DNA of 44,258 nt from Clostridium sp. UBA2485 (GTDB taxonomy: Bacteria; Bacillota; Clostridia; Clostridiales; Clostridiaceae), in NCBI RefSeq assembly GCF_002341865.1, contig NZ_DDOV01000058.1, positions 39,267-83,524 of the forward strand. The letters run 5' to 3'. The translations under genes and the position numbers were made by a program. The first letter of the stretch is position 1. The number at the start of each line of letters is the position of its first letter. Positions 31,631 through 39,497 of this stretch are shown here, one piece after another. Under the pieces are notes generated by a model. The model saw only the letters and a list, made by a program, of their open reading frames with translations, searched no databases and was not told where the DNA came from.

Positions 31631-32335
31631 ATGAAAAAGAGTATTTTAATTATAGATGATGATATTGAACTATGTAGATTACTTAAAAGATGCATGGAAA
31701 CTGAAGGTTATGAGGCAGATGTTGCTCATACAGGGATAGAAGGTTTGAAGTTTGTTAATAACAAGGACTATCATTTAATTATATTGGATATTATGATGCC
31801 AGAAATGGATGGAATATCTACATTAACTCATATTAGAAAAATAAAAAATACGCCAGTGCTAATGCTTACAGCAAAGGGTGATGAAATGGATAAGGTTTTG
31901 GGACTAAAATTGGGTGCGGATGATTACATAACTAAACCTTTTAGTTTATCTGAATTAACAGCTAGAGTGCAATCATTAATTCGTAGATATGTAGTGCTTG
32001 GTGCTGTGGCAGAAAAGCCACATTGCATGGCTTTTGGACCTCTTATTATAGATACTGCACATATCCGTGTCACCTATAATGGTGAAAATATTTCACTTAC
32101 TGGAAAGGAATACGATTTATTATATTTTTTAGCATCTAATCCTGGACAAATTTTTACCAAGAAACAAATATATCAAAACGTATGGCAAGAAGATTATGCT
32201 TATGATGACAACAATATTATGGTACATATTAGAAGATTACGAAAAAAAATCGAACCAGACCCAGAAAATCCAATATACATTTTAACAGCTTGGGGTATGG
32301 GCTATAAGTTTAATGGAGAAGCAGGCAATGAGTAA
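31631..32335 (+). CDS. OmpR-family response regulator
   Basis: This 234-residue protein has a receiver domain with IIDDD, phospho-acceptor Asp53 (IILDIMMPEMDG), MLTAKGDEMD and TKPFSLSE. A winged-helix DNA-binding domain follows (SLTGKEYDLLYFLASNPGQIFTKKQI, then MVHIRRLRKKIEPDPENP and TAWGMGYKF). GAGGTG precedes the ATG at 31631; the longer upstream frame is AT-rich and lacks a site. It overlaps the kinase gene by 8 bp, so the two are coupled. By position it likely controls the ABC transporter and perhaps uppP downstream. Confidence 0.93.
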   Translation: MKKSILIIDDDIELCRLLKRCMETEGYEADVAHTGIEGLKFVNNKDYHLIILDIMMPEMDGISTLTHIRKIKNTPVLMLTAKGDEMDKVLGLKLGADDYITKPFSLSELTARVQSLIRRYVVLGAVAEKPHCMAFGPLIIDTAHIRVTYNGENISLTGKEYDLLYFLASNPGQIFTKKQIYQNVWQEDYAYDDNNIMVHIRRLRKKIEPDPENPIYILTAWGMGYKFNGEAGNE

Positions 32336-33251
32336 GGAAATTATATGGTTTATCATTATTTTAGTAATAGTCCTTATATTTTTTATTTATCGTGAATGGC
32401 AATATCGCCACCGTATTCAAGAGACTTTGCATATTTTAGATGATATTATTGAAGGTAATGAAAATCGAAAAATTCATGTTGGAGCTAAGGAGGCTATCGC
32501 CCCTTTAGTATTTAAAATTAATAAATTAGTAGACTCGTATCAAAAAGATAAAGTAAGGGCATTTCGAGCAGAACAGGCAAGGAAACAGATGCTATCTAAT
32601 TTATCCCATGATGTAAGAACTCCATTAACATCTGTTCTAGGGTATCTAGAAGCATTGTGCGATGGTATTGCTAGCGAAGAAAGTGAAGAATATCTTCATA
32701 TTGCAAAAAATAAAGCTTATGCATTAAAAGAATATATTGATGAACTGTTTACTATAGCACAAATAGATGCTAACGAAATTCAACTTGTCTTTGAACCAAT
32801 TGACTTATTTGAATTACTGCGTAGTGAGCTTATTGGTTGGATTCCAATATTACAGAAAGAAAACATAACCTTAGAAGTTCAAATTCCTGATGAGGAGTGT
32901 TTTGTAAATGGAGATCAACATGCATTGATTCGCATTTTTAGTAATTTACTTCAAAATGCTTTTCGTTATGGTAGAAACAATCATTTTATAGGGGTATCTG
33001 CATGGGATGATGAAACTGATGTTTATTTTGAAGTTTGGGATAAAGGTCCTGGACTATCTTCAGATGAAATACCTAGAGTCTTTGAACGACTTTATAGAGA
33101 GGATTCTTCAAGGTCAACTAAAGGCCATGGCTTAGGTTTAGCTATCTCCAAGGAACTTGTTCACAAGATGCAGGGAAGAATTTTTATGGAAAGTATTCCT
33201 TATATAAAAACATTTGTGCAAGTTTCTCTACCAAAAAGTAAGAAAAAGTAA
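32328..33251 (+). CDS. Sensor histidine kinase with a single N-terminal membrane helix
   Basis: The protein has 307 residues. One hydrophobic segment (about 5-21) is followed directly by cytoplasmic sequence, so there is almost no extracellular sensor. HisKA has His94 in NLSHDVRTPLTS. The ATPase domain has N box (RIFSNLLQNAFRYG), G1 (DKGPGLSSDE), F box (VFERLYRED) and G2 (GHGLGLAISKEL). GGAG 9 nt upstream sets the start at 32328 rather than 32313. Kinases with such minimal sensors usually rely on a transporter or the membrane for signal input, as in antimicrobial-peptide systems. It pairs with the adjacent regulator. Confidence 0.9.
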   Translation: MSKEIIWFIIILVIVLIFFIYREWQYRHRIQETLHILDDIIEGNENRKIHVGAKEAIAPLVFKINKLVDSYQKDKVRAFRAEQARKQMLSNLSHDVRTPLTSVLGYLEALCDGIASEESEEYLHIAKNKAYALKEYIDELFTIAQIDANEIQLVFEPIDLFELLRSELIGWIPILQKENITLEVQIPDEECFVNGDQHALIRIFSNLLQNAFRYGRNNHFIGVSAWDDETDVYFEVWDKGPGLSSDEIPRVFERLYREDSSRSTKGHGLGLAISKELVHKMQGRIFMESIPYIKTFVQVSLPKSKKK

Positions 33252-33454
33252 GAAATGTGTAAGCTCCATGTCAGAACTACCAGATAGAATAAAATATATA
33301 AGTTATTTCAATTCATAATTAGTAATTTGGGATATTTCTTAGGAATAGCTGATAGATTTAGAATGTATTCTTTTAAAAGTAATTTGGTTACTTTTTATAA
33401 AAAATGGATATTTATATTTTAGTAAGAAAACAATTAAGACAAGGAGCGATACAG
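33252..33454. promoter_or_regulatory. Control region of the ABC transporter with an 8-bp dyad
   Basis: This 203-bp gap contains AAAAGTAA (33375-33382), TTTGG, TTACTTTT (33388-33395), a perfect dyad about 60 bp before the ATPase start. It could be the regulator's binding site or a weak terminator for the kinase gene. Confidence 0.4.
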
Positions 33455-34378
33455 ATGGAAAATTGGATTTTAGAAACTAAAGCACTTACAAGAAAATTTG
33501 ATAAACAGGTAGCAGTGGATAGGATCAATCTCCATGTTCCCAAAGGCCAAATTTATGGACTTTTAGGTCGGAATGGAGCAGGTAAAACTACAACACTGCG
33601 CATGATTATGGGATTAGTTCAACCTACTTCAGGTGAAATTGAAATATTCGGAAAGAACTTAATGAAAAATAGAAAGGAAATTTACCCACGTATTGGGTCA
33701 ATTATTGAAAATCCTGGATTTTATCAAAATTTAACGGGAAGTGAAAATCTCAAAATATTAGCTCGATTACGTGGAATTCATCGTTCAGATGCTATAGAAT
33801 ATGCACTTTCAACAGTGGGGCTTGACAAAGAACCAGAGAAAATAGTATCTCAATATTCTTTAGGAATGAAACAGCGTTTAGGAATTGCAGCTGCTATTAT
33901 ACATGAACCAGAGTTATTAATTTTAGATGAACCCATAAATGGCCTTGATCCTATAGGTATACAGGAAATGCGAAATTTTCTTGTTAAATTATGCGAAGAA
34001 AATCATGTAACCATTGTTATTTCAAGTCATATTCTTAGTGAAATTGAACAATTAGCAGATAATATTGGAGTTATTCATGATGGGAAGTTACTAGAAGAGG
34101 TATCTATTGAAGAGCTTAGAAAAAGAAATCGTAAATATCTTGAATTTCAAGTATCTAACGAGAATAAAGCAACTCTTCTTATAGAGAAACATTTTAATAT
34201 TACAGATTATGAAGTTCATGAAAAAGGAAACATTCGTATATATTCTCATTTAGGTGAACAAGGAAAGATCAACAAAGTATTTGTAGAAAATGATATTGAG
34301 GTATTAAAGATTATTATGAGTGAAGATAACTTAGAAGATTACTTTATTAAACTAATAGGAGGTGGCACTATTGGCTAA
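33455..34378 (+). CDS. ABC transporter ATPase, BcrA-like (peptide/bacitracin export type)
   Basis: This 307-residue protein has Walker A GRNGAGKT (residues 38-45), a Q-loop region GSIIENPGFYQNLTGSENL, signature YSLGMKQR, Walker B LLILDEPINGLDP and H-loop VISSHI. A C-terminal part of about 80 residues follows, typical of BcrA/lantibiotic-immunity ATPases (ends EDNLEDYFIKLIGG). AAGGAGCG precedes the ATG at 33455. It overlaps the permease gene by 8 bp. Cargo cannot be proven, but the two-component genes before it and uppP after it favour export of, or protection from, cell-wall-targeting peptides. Confidence 0.88.
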   Translation: MENWILETKALTRKFDKQVAVDRINLHVPKGQIYGLLGRNGAGKTTTLRMIMGLVQPTSGEIEIFGKNLMKNRKEIYPRIGSIIENPGFYQNLTGSENLKILARLRGIHRSDAIEYALSTVGLDKEPEKIVSQYSLGMKQRLGIAAAIIHEPELLILDEPINGLDPIGIQEMRNFLVKLCEENHVTIVISSHILSEIEQLADNIGVIHDGKLLEEVSIEELRKRNRKYLEFQVSNENKATLLIEKHFNITDYEVHEKGNIRIYSHLGEQGKINKVFVENDIEVLKIIMSEDNLEDYFIKLIGGGTIG

Positions 34379-35105
34379 TTTATTATATACTGAACTTCTA
34401 AAGCTTAAACGATCTAATATGTTTTGGGTAAGTATTGTGGGGGCGATAGTAGCACCTTTTATGTGCTTTATAGCATATATAATGCAAAAGGCCAAAAGAC
34501 CTGACATACCTATTGAATTTAATGTGGTTTTTTCTGATACTAATTTATATGTTGTTTTTCTAATTGGAGTGCTTCTATATGGGTTGATTACTGCCTATCT
34601 TTTTAATAGAGAGTATGTTGAGAACACATTAAAAAATCTATTAACTATACCTGTATCAAGAATAAACCTTATTATTAGCAAACTAGTTCTGCTATTAATT
34701 TGGATTATGGTATTGACTATAATTTCTTGGGTTATGACTTTAATTTTTGGACTAATAGGACAGTTTGAAGGTTTAAACACTACAATATTGATAACTTCAT
34801 TTAAAGAGTATATCATAGGAGGTAGTCTTCTTTTTCTGTTGTCAACTCCAATTATATTTGTGACACTTTTATTCAAAGATTATGTACCAACCATTGCAGT
34901 TACTATAGCCATAACTATGGTAAACGTGCTAATTTCAAATTCAGAATATAGTGCTTTATATCCATGGTCAGCAATACTAGCTATAGCAACTAATATTTTT
35001 CGTCCAGAATACCCTCCAATATATTCTTATATTTCTATTTTTATTACGTCTATTATTGGATTTATAGCAACAGTGATTTACTTTAAAAAGGTAGATATTC
35101 ATTAA
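34371..35105 (+). CDS. ABC-2 type permease, BcrB-like
   Basis: This 244-residue membrane protein has six predicted helices. The start MANLLYTELLKLKRSNMFW is typical of lantibiotic-immunity and bacitracin permeases. Later helices include FLIGVLLYGLITAYLF, LVLLLIWIMVLTIISWVMTLIFG and FITSIIGFIATVIYF. The initiation codon is the TTG at 34371, 8 nt after AGGAGG; the GTG at 34362 overlaps that site. It forms the membrane half of the exporter with the adjacent ATPase. Confidence 0.85.
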   Translation: MANLLYTELLKLKRSNMFWVSIVGAIVAPFMCFIAYIMQKAKRPDIPIEFNVVFSDTNLYVVFLIGVLLYGLITAYLFNREYVENTLKNLLTIPVSRINLIISKLVLLLIWIMVLTIISWVMTLIFGLIGQFEGLNTTILITSFKEYIIGGSLLFLLSTPIIFVTLLFKDYVPTIAVTIAITMVNVLISNSEYSALYPWSAILAIATNIFRPEYPPIYSYISIFITSIIGFIATVIYFKKVDIH

Positions 35106-35287
35106 TACAGATATGTATTTGAATAAGATATATTGGAAAATAATTAGTAATTATAATAATCTATTTCAAATTATGATGTATATTTAAGGAATCATAATAT
35201 TAGCTATTATCGAAGAAAATGCATTTAAAATCTTCAACTAGTTATTTTTCCCTATGTCTAAATAATAAATTAGAAAAAGGTGATTAA

Positions 35288-36133
35288 ATGGAAACAATAA
35301 TTTTTATAATAAAATCTATAATATTAGGAATCGTAGAAGGAATAACAGAATTCTTACCGGTATCCTCAACAGGCCATCTTGTTATTTTTCAAAATTTAAT
35401 AGGATTTAAAGGAACCAGTGCAAACTATGTTGAGATGTATACATATGTAATACAACTTGGAGCAATACTTGCAGTTGTTATACTTTACTGGAAGAAGATA
35501 AAAGATACTCTTGTAAACTTTTTTCCACAAAAAGTTGGATATGAAAAATCAGGGTTTAAATTTTGGTTTATGATATTTATTGCTTGTATTCCTGGAGGTT
35601 TTTTTGGAATACTACTAGATGACTTAGCAGAGCAGTACTTATTTACACCAATATCTGTAGCTATAACCTTATTCTTAGGTGGTATATGGATGATATACGC
35701 TGAAAAGAAATTTAGAAATAATAATGCAAAAAATCATGAGCTAAATGTTACACCAAAGCAAGCAATATTAGTTGGATTATTTCAATGCTTAGCTATAATT
35801 CCAGGGATGTCGCGTTCAGCTTCGACTATTATAGGGGGATGGGTAGCAGGACTTTCTACCGTTGCAGCTGCCGAGTTCTCATTCTTTTTAGCAATCCCAG
35901 TTATGGTAGGAATGAGTTTCCTAAAAATTTTAAAGATTGGTGGCATATCTATTCTTACATCTCCAGAAATTATTTCTCTTGCGGTTGGGTTTGTAGTTTC
36001 ATTTATAGTAGCGTTAGCAGTAATTAATAAGTTTATTTCTTATTTAAAGAAAAAACCAATGAAGATATTTGCAATTTATAGAATGATATTTGCAGTTGTA
36101 GTTTTATTGGCAGGATTTACGGGAGCATTTTAA
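35288..36133 (+). CDS. uppP: Undecaprenyl-diphosphatase UppP (BacA family)
   Basis: This 281-residue membrane enzyme dephosphorylates undecaprenyl pyrophosphate to recycle the cell-wall lipid carrier; extra copies give bacitracin resistance. Family motifs are GIVEGITEFLPVSSTGHL (E17, E21, S27, H30) and the second active-site segment IIPGMSRSASTIIGG (R176). The start follows AAAAAGGTG. It lies 182 bp after the ABC permease with no clear terminator between, so cotranscription is possible. It ends at a very stable hairpin. Confidence 0.95.
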   Translation: METIIFIIKSIILGIVEGITEFLPVSSTGHLVIFQNLIGFKGTSANYVEMYTYVIQLGAILAVVILYWKKIKDTLVNFFPQKVGYEKSGFKFWFMIFIACIPGGFFGILLDDLAEQYLFTPISVAITLFLGGIWMIYAEKKFRNNNAKNHELNVTPKQAILVGLFQCLAIIPGMSRSASTIIGGWVAGLSTVAAAEFSFFLAIPVMVGMSFLKILKIGGISILTSPEIISLAVGFVVSFIVALAVINKFISYLKKKPMKIFAIYRMIFAVVVLLAGFTGAF

Positions 36134-36510
36134 TAAAATATACAGGCATTTCTTTCGGACAAGTTATTGATAAAAGGTATATCAAGTTTAGGCATTTGAA
36201 AGAAAATAAAAAACAAGGATGTTACTATATTCTAAATTTATGAAATAAAATAGCTAGTTAAAGATGCGAAATATATGAGCATCTTTAACTAGCTATTTTT
36301 GAATATTTCTCATGCCAGACAATGTGGGAGTTCTATTAATACTAGACCTATGAACAGAAACTTACAACTTAGAATAATGGAAAGTAGGCTGATATACTTA
36401 TCTATTATCTTTTGAAGATACCTTATTAGTAAAAATCAACTTAGCAAAAATGGATAAGCGAATGGTAATTAGCTCTGATATTATAGAATCATAGATTGGG
36501 GAGGGAAAAC
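36134..36510. other. Intergenic region after uppP
   Basis: This 377-bp gap contains a 21-bp-stem terminator at 36247-36300. The remaining 200 bp before the AraC gene show no coding or structural signal I can support. Confidence 0.5.
36247..36300 (+). terminator. Very stable terminator after uppP
   Basis: A 21-bp perfect stem joins 36247-36267 and 36279-36299 (core TAGCTAGTTAAAGATGC). It ends in TTTTT. Confidence 0.9.
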
Positions 36511-37410
36511 ATGGATTATAGAGCTTGTATTCAACAAAGTATCGACTATATTGAGATTCACTTAAAAGAAGATATTACAGTAGAGAAACTAGCTACATTA
36601 GCTGGATTTTCATCTTATCATTATTACAGAGTATTTCAATTCTATGTAGGGCTACCAGTAATGAAATATATACGGAAAAGGCGTATAGCTTATGCTGCTA
36701 CAGAGCTACTTGGTGGACGAAAAATCTTGGATATTGCTCTAGACTATGGCTTTGATACCCATGCAGGCTTCACTAAGGCGTTTCGCAAATCCTATGGTGT
36801 ATCTCCAGAACAATATCGAATTCATGCAACTAAACGGATTCCAGAGAAAGTGGACTTAATGAAGTTAGCAAAATATAAAATAATGGGAGGAATTATTATG
36901 CGACCTAAATTTATTGTCAAACCAGCATTCAAGTTAGCAGGTTATGAACTAAAAACTACTTCAAATGATGGAAAGAATAATACGGAAATTCCAAAATTTT
37001 GGGACAGATACTTTGAAGAAAATTGGGCAAAAACTTTACACAATAAAATTACTCCGGTTAATCATGCAGAACTGGGAGTTTGTCTACAACCAGATATGAA
37101 GACAGGAAACTTCTCCTATATAATAGGGGTAGAGGTAAGGAGCTTTGATAATATACCAGAAGGACTTTTCAAAGGAGAAATAAATGAAGCTACCTATGCA
37201 GTATTTACTACGCCACCATCAGATCGTAAGAATAATGAATTTGTTAACACCATTCAAGGAACATGGAACTATATATGGAATGAATGGTTTCCAGAGTCTG
37301 GTTATGAATATGCACCAGATGGAGTAGATTTTGAACTATATGATGAGCGTTGCTATGGATATGAGGGAATTGTAATGGATATCTATATACCAGTAGTAAA
37401 AAAAGAGTAA
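36511..37410 (+). CDS. AraC-family regulator with GyrI-like effector domain
   Basis: The protein has 299 residues. The N-terminal AraC double helix-turn-helix is VEKLATLAGFSSYHYYRVFQFYVG and ILDIALDYGFDTHAGFTKAFRKSYGVSPEQYR. From about residue 140 a GyrI-like ligand-binding domain follows (FKLAGYELKT, LGVCLQPDMKTGNFSYIIGVEV, ATYAVFTTPPSDRKN and terminal MDIYIPV). GGGGAGGG sets the ATG at 36511. It has the same architecture as the 8853 gene product and similar length, so the two are paralogues. It is a single gene; its target is unknown, though multidrug or detergent stress responses are common for this architecture. Confidence 0.9.
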   Translation: MDYRACIQQSIDYIEIHLKEDITVEKLATLAGFSSYHYYRVFQFYVGLPVMKYIRKRRIAYAATELLGGRKILDIALDYGFDTHAGFTKAFRKSYGVSPEQYRIHATKRIPEKVDLMKLAKYKIMGGIIMRPKFIVKPAFKLAGYELKTTSNDGKNNTEIPKFWDRYFEENWAKTLHNKITPVNHAELGVCLQPDMKTGNFSYIIGVEVRSFDNIPEGLFKGEINEATYAVFTTPPSDRKNNEFVNTIQGTWNYIWNEWFPESGYEYAPDGVDFELYDERCYGYEGIVMDIYIPVVKKE

Positions 37411-37473
37411 AAAGATATTTTATTTATGAAAATGTCTAATTAAAATACTTTTGTACTCCTTACAAAAACATAA

Positions 37474-37500
37474 GATTTAACATTAAAATAGTGTTAAATC
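37474..37500. repeat. 9-bp inverted repeat downstream of the AraC gene
   Basis: GATTTAACA (37474-37482) and TGTTAAATC (37492-37500) are perfect complements, about 65 bp after the AraC stop. No T tract is present, so a terminator role is only possible. Confidence 0.4.
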
Positions 37501-37538
37501 CTATGAAAGCATAAAATATCTATATTTATTTATATAAT

Positions 37539-37570
37539 TCCGACATGATGATTTTTGTTATCATGTCGGA
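37539..37570 (-). terminator. Hairpin between the convergent AraC and RCK-like genes
   Basis: TCCGACATGAT (37539-37549) pairs perfectly with ATCATGTCGGA (37560-37570). It is 24 bp past the stop of the minus-strand operon. T tracts are weak on both sides. Confidence 0.6.
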
Positions 37571-37593
37571 TACATTATATTAAAGAAATTTAT

Positions 37594-37971
37594 TTATTCA
37601 TCATGTAAAGATGAAATTTTTTTATATAAGGTATTTTTTAGAAAGTTTATTAAAAATAAACTTGTACAAACCACAAAATCAATTCCTTGAAGTTTCATAA
37701 CTTCACTATTTTCAACATAATTTGCTAAAGCTAGTGTTATTGGTACATTATAATCATTTTTAGCTTTTTTACAAAAGTAAAGGTTAAACTCATCACTTTT
37801 AGTTAAGTTTAGAAAAATATCAGCTCTTCCTATTCCACTTTTATTTAACTGAGCTTCATTTATCTCCATATTTTCTTCAGTATCTATATAGGTAACCGCG
37901 AATCCTATATCCTCTAGGCAATTAATAATTAAATTTTTCCATTCCTTATTTCCAATAACAACAGCATACAT
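37594..37971 (-). CDS. TrkA/KtrA-N-like (RCK_N) half-length Rossmann protein
   Basis: This 125-residue protein reads like the N-terminal NAD/ATP-binding domain of TrkA/KtrA potassium-channel regulators. It has an opening strand YAVVIGNKEWKNLI, an acidic end of strand 2 (VTYIDTEE), and ADIFLNLTKSDEFNLYFCKKAKNDYNVPITLAL, followed by LQGIDFVVCTS. The usual GxGxxG loop is degenerate (GNKEW) and the C-terminal RCK_C domain is missing (KtrA is about 220 residues). It is the last gene of a three-gene operon, with its ATG directly after the previous stop, divergent from the kdp operon. A role in sensing or tuning potassium transport is inferred from fold and position. Confidence 0.7.
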   Translation of the reverse strand: MYAVVIGNKEWKNLIINCLEDIGFAVTYIDTEENMEINEAQLNKSGIGRADIFLNLTKSDEFNLYFCKKAKNDYNVPITLALANYVENSEVMKLQGIDFVVCTSLFLINFLKNTLYKKISSLHDE

Positions 37972-38364
37972 CTATAATATCTCCTCATTAAAACAGTGTT
38001 TCATTAATTGATCTATATATATACTTTTATAGTTATCACTTGTTAAATTTGATATATCCTTGGAATTAAAAATAACGTACAGATTATTTGAGTGTCCTAA
38101 TGTTCCTAATGCTTCAGCAAGCATTAGGTTTAACATATCATTATCAGTACAAATAACTATTTTATTAAACTTAGCACTTTTAACTTTTTCTTTAACTAAT
38201 TGAGAATTTTTTATATCTATATCAACCTTTATAATCATTTTATTACTATTAAATTTATTTAAATATTCCTTAGATGCCATAAGCATAATAAATCTATTTT
38301 TTTCTAAGAAATTTTCAATTACTAAATCTGTAAAATCGCTAATACCTATAATAGCATCATACAT
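37972..38364 (-). CDS. Second TrkA/KtrA-N-like half-length Rossmann protein
   Basis: This 130-residue protein is similar in plan to its downstream neighbour: opening strand YDAIIGISDFTDLVIENFLEKN, middle strand MIIKVDIDIKNSQLVKEKVK, then KIVICTDNDMLNLMLAEALGTLGHSNNLYVIF. The canonical glycine loop is again degenerate (GISDF) and no RCK_C domain is present. GGGGG lies 8 nt before the ATG, and the start overlaps the stop of the transglutaminase-like gene by 8 bp. Two adjacent half-RCK proteins could form a heterodimer. Nucleotide binding is uncertain. Confidence 0.65.
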   Translation of the reverse strand: MYDAIIGISDFTDLVIENFLEKNRFIMLMASKEYLNKFNSNKMIIKVDIDIKNSQLVKEKVKSAKFNKIVICTDNDMLNLMLAEALGTLGHSNNLYVIFNSKDISNLTSDNYKSIYIDQLMKHCFNEEIL

Positions 38365-38920
38365 AACAATACCCCCTAATACTATTATGAAATCTACTGT
38401 TGTAGTAATTCAATAAGTTCAAGTCTTCTAAATCATAATTCCTGCTAACAACATGAAATACAGTGTTATCACAATTAAAATAATCTGTTGGCAAATAATT
38501 TAATTTATTTCCTCTATATATTAGATTTAGGCATCTAATTAAATCTTTATCAAAGCTGCAGTCTAAATTAATTTCTTTATTAAGATATCTAATATTAACA
38601 TAGGTCCAAGGAATAACCTTAAAATTTCTGTCAACTATCGATTTAGTATTGTCTTGTACGAAAAAGCATTTTAAGCTACAATTTATATTATTTATTTTTA
38701 GCAGAGAGTAAAGTAGAAGGTTTTTACTTAGATTATTTCCTTTTCTAAACACTAAGGTTTCTGAAGCTCTGTTTATATTCCTTGAGTTTTCATAGATAAT
38801 TTCATTTTTCACAAAGTTGAATATACTATATATCTTTAACTGATCTTCTAATAAAGAATAGTAATTATTGTAATCTACAAGAACTTTATTATTTATATCC
38901 AAAAACAAATCTAATGTCAT
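38357..38920 (-). CDS. Transglutaminase-fold protein, probably catalytically inactive
   Basis: The protein has 187 residues. The plan of bacterial transglutaminase-like proteins is seen: IYSIFNFVKNEIIYEN, ASETLVFRKGNNLSKNLLLYSLLKINNI, VIPWTYVNIRYLNKEINLDCSFDKDL. In active members the second block carries the nucleophile Cys (RKGxC) and the third carries His before W/YVE. Here those positions appear to be Asn63 and Trp105, so enzymatic activity is unlikely. AAAGGAG sets the start at 38920; the longer frame to 39004 lacks a site. It is the first gene of the operon with two RCK-like genes and has a good promoter at 38958-38986. The role may be regulatory or binding. Confidence 0.6.
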   Translation of the reverse strand: MTLDLFLDINNKVLVDYNNYYSLLEDQLKIYSIFNFVKNEIIYENSRNINRASETLVFRKGNNLSKNLLLYSLLKINNINCSLKCFFVQDNTKSIVDRNFKVIPWTYVNIRYLNKEINLDCSFDKDLIRCLNLIYRGNKLNYLPTDYFNCDNTVFHVVSRNYDLEDLNLLNYYNSRFHNSIRGYCYV

Positions 38921-38957
38921 ATAAATTCTCCTTTTAAACATATTAGCTTCTAAATTA

Positions 38958-38986
38958 ATTTTATTCCTACAAGTAATTTCAATCAA
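38958..38986 (-). promoter_or_regulatory. Promoter of the transglutaminase-like/RCK-like operon
   Basis: On the minus strand, TTGATT (plus 38981-38986), 17 bp, TAAAAT (plus 38958-38963), about 38 bp before the start codon. Confidence 0.6.
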
Positions 38987-39236
38987 ATTTGTAATAATCA
39001 ACAATTTAAATTTTTAGATAGTGTTGAAGGCTATTTAACAAAAGAAATCCAAATATATCTTTTATTATTTTAAATATGCTTATCTTTAATATATAAACCA
39101 ATGGAAAATACACTTTTTATAAGAGTAAATCCATTTCTATAAAAATATTTAGAAATTTTTTATGTTAACAATATTTTATTAAGCCTAGTAAAAAAGCAGA
39201 TAAGAGAATGAAATCGATAAAATATTGAGCCAATTT

Positions 39237-39266
39237 TGTATAAAGACTTTTAGGTGTATAAAGACT
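39237..39266. repeat. Direct repeat TGTATAAAGACT, 18-bp period
   Basis: Exact 12-bp copies are at 39237-39248 and 39255-39266 in the region upstream of the kdp operon. They could be tandem regulator sites. Confidence 0.6.
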
Positions 39267-39320
39267 ATAGTTTTTATTGATTTATTAATAAAAATTATAT
39301 AAGAAATATAATTAGTAGCA

Positions 39321-39348
39321 AAACAAGCTAAAACTATGAAACAAGCTA
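39321..39348. repeat. Direct repeat AAACAAGCTA, 18-bp period
   Basis: Exact 10-bp copies are at 39321-39330 and 39339-39348, with the same 18-bp spacing as the other pair. Confidence 0.55.
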
Positions 39349-39370
39349 CGCAATAAAGAGATAATCTAAT

Positions 39371-39391
39371 CCTATCAACAATAGTGATAGG
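39371..39391. repeat. Short hairpin in the kdp leader region
   Basis: CCTATCA (39371-39377) and TGATAGG (39385-39391) are perfect complements with a 7-nt loop. There is no T tract. Confidence 0.4.
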
Positions 39392-39422
39392 AAGGATTTC
39401 TATTTGCTTCAATTTGGAGATT

Positions 39423-39451
39423 TTCATTTTATAAGAAAGTAGATTTATAAT
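39423..39451 (+). promoter_or_regulatory. Likely kdp promoter with weak -35
   Basis: TTCATT (39423-39428), 17 bp, TATAAT (39446-39451), about 47 bp before the small peptide gene. A perfect -10 with a poor -35 suits an activator-dependent promoter such as one controlled by a KdpE-type regulator. Confidence 0.5.
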
Positions 39452-39497
39452 CTAGTTACAGATTTTAAAATCATAGTAATTTAACGGGGGAGTGTAT

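Larger units (their letters stand above)
38921..39497. other. Divergent control region between the RCK-like operon and kdp
   Basis: This 577-bp AT-rich region has no convincing gene. A leftward 80-codon frame at 39185-39427 has no ribosome binding site. The region holds a leftward promoter (38958-38986), two direct-repeat pairs each with an 18-bp period (39237-39266 and 39321-39348), a hairpin (39371-39391) and a weak-35 rightward promoter (39423-39451). Confidence 0.55.

Noticed and set aside
36301..36480. Possible transposon remnant between uppP and the AraC gene
   Set aside because: No terminal repeats, target duplications or transposase-like frames could be seen.
39185..39427. Leftward 80-codon hydrophobic reading frame in the kdp control region
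   Set aside because: There is no ribosome binding site before the ATG, it covers the direct repeats and hairpin, and its hydrophobicity is what AT-rich DNA gives by chance.
38921..39497. c-di-AMP (ydaO-type) riboswitch before kdp
   Set aside because: None of the conserved aptamer blocks could be found; only AT-rich sequence, short repeats and a small hairpin are present.
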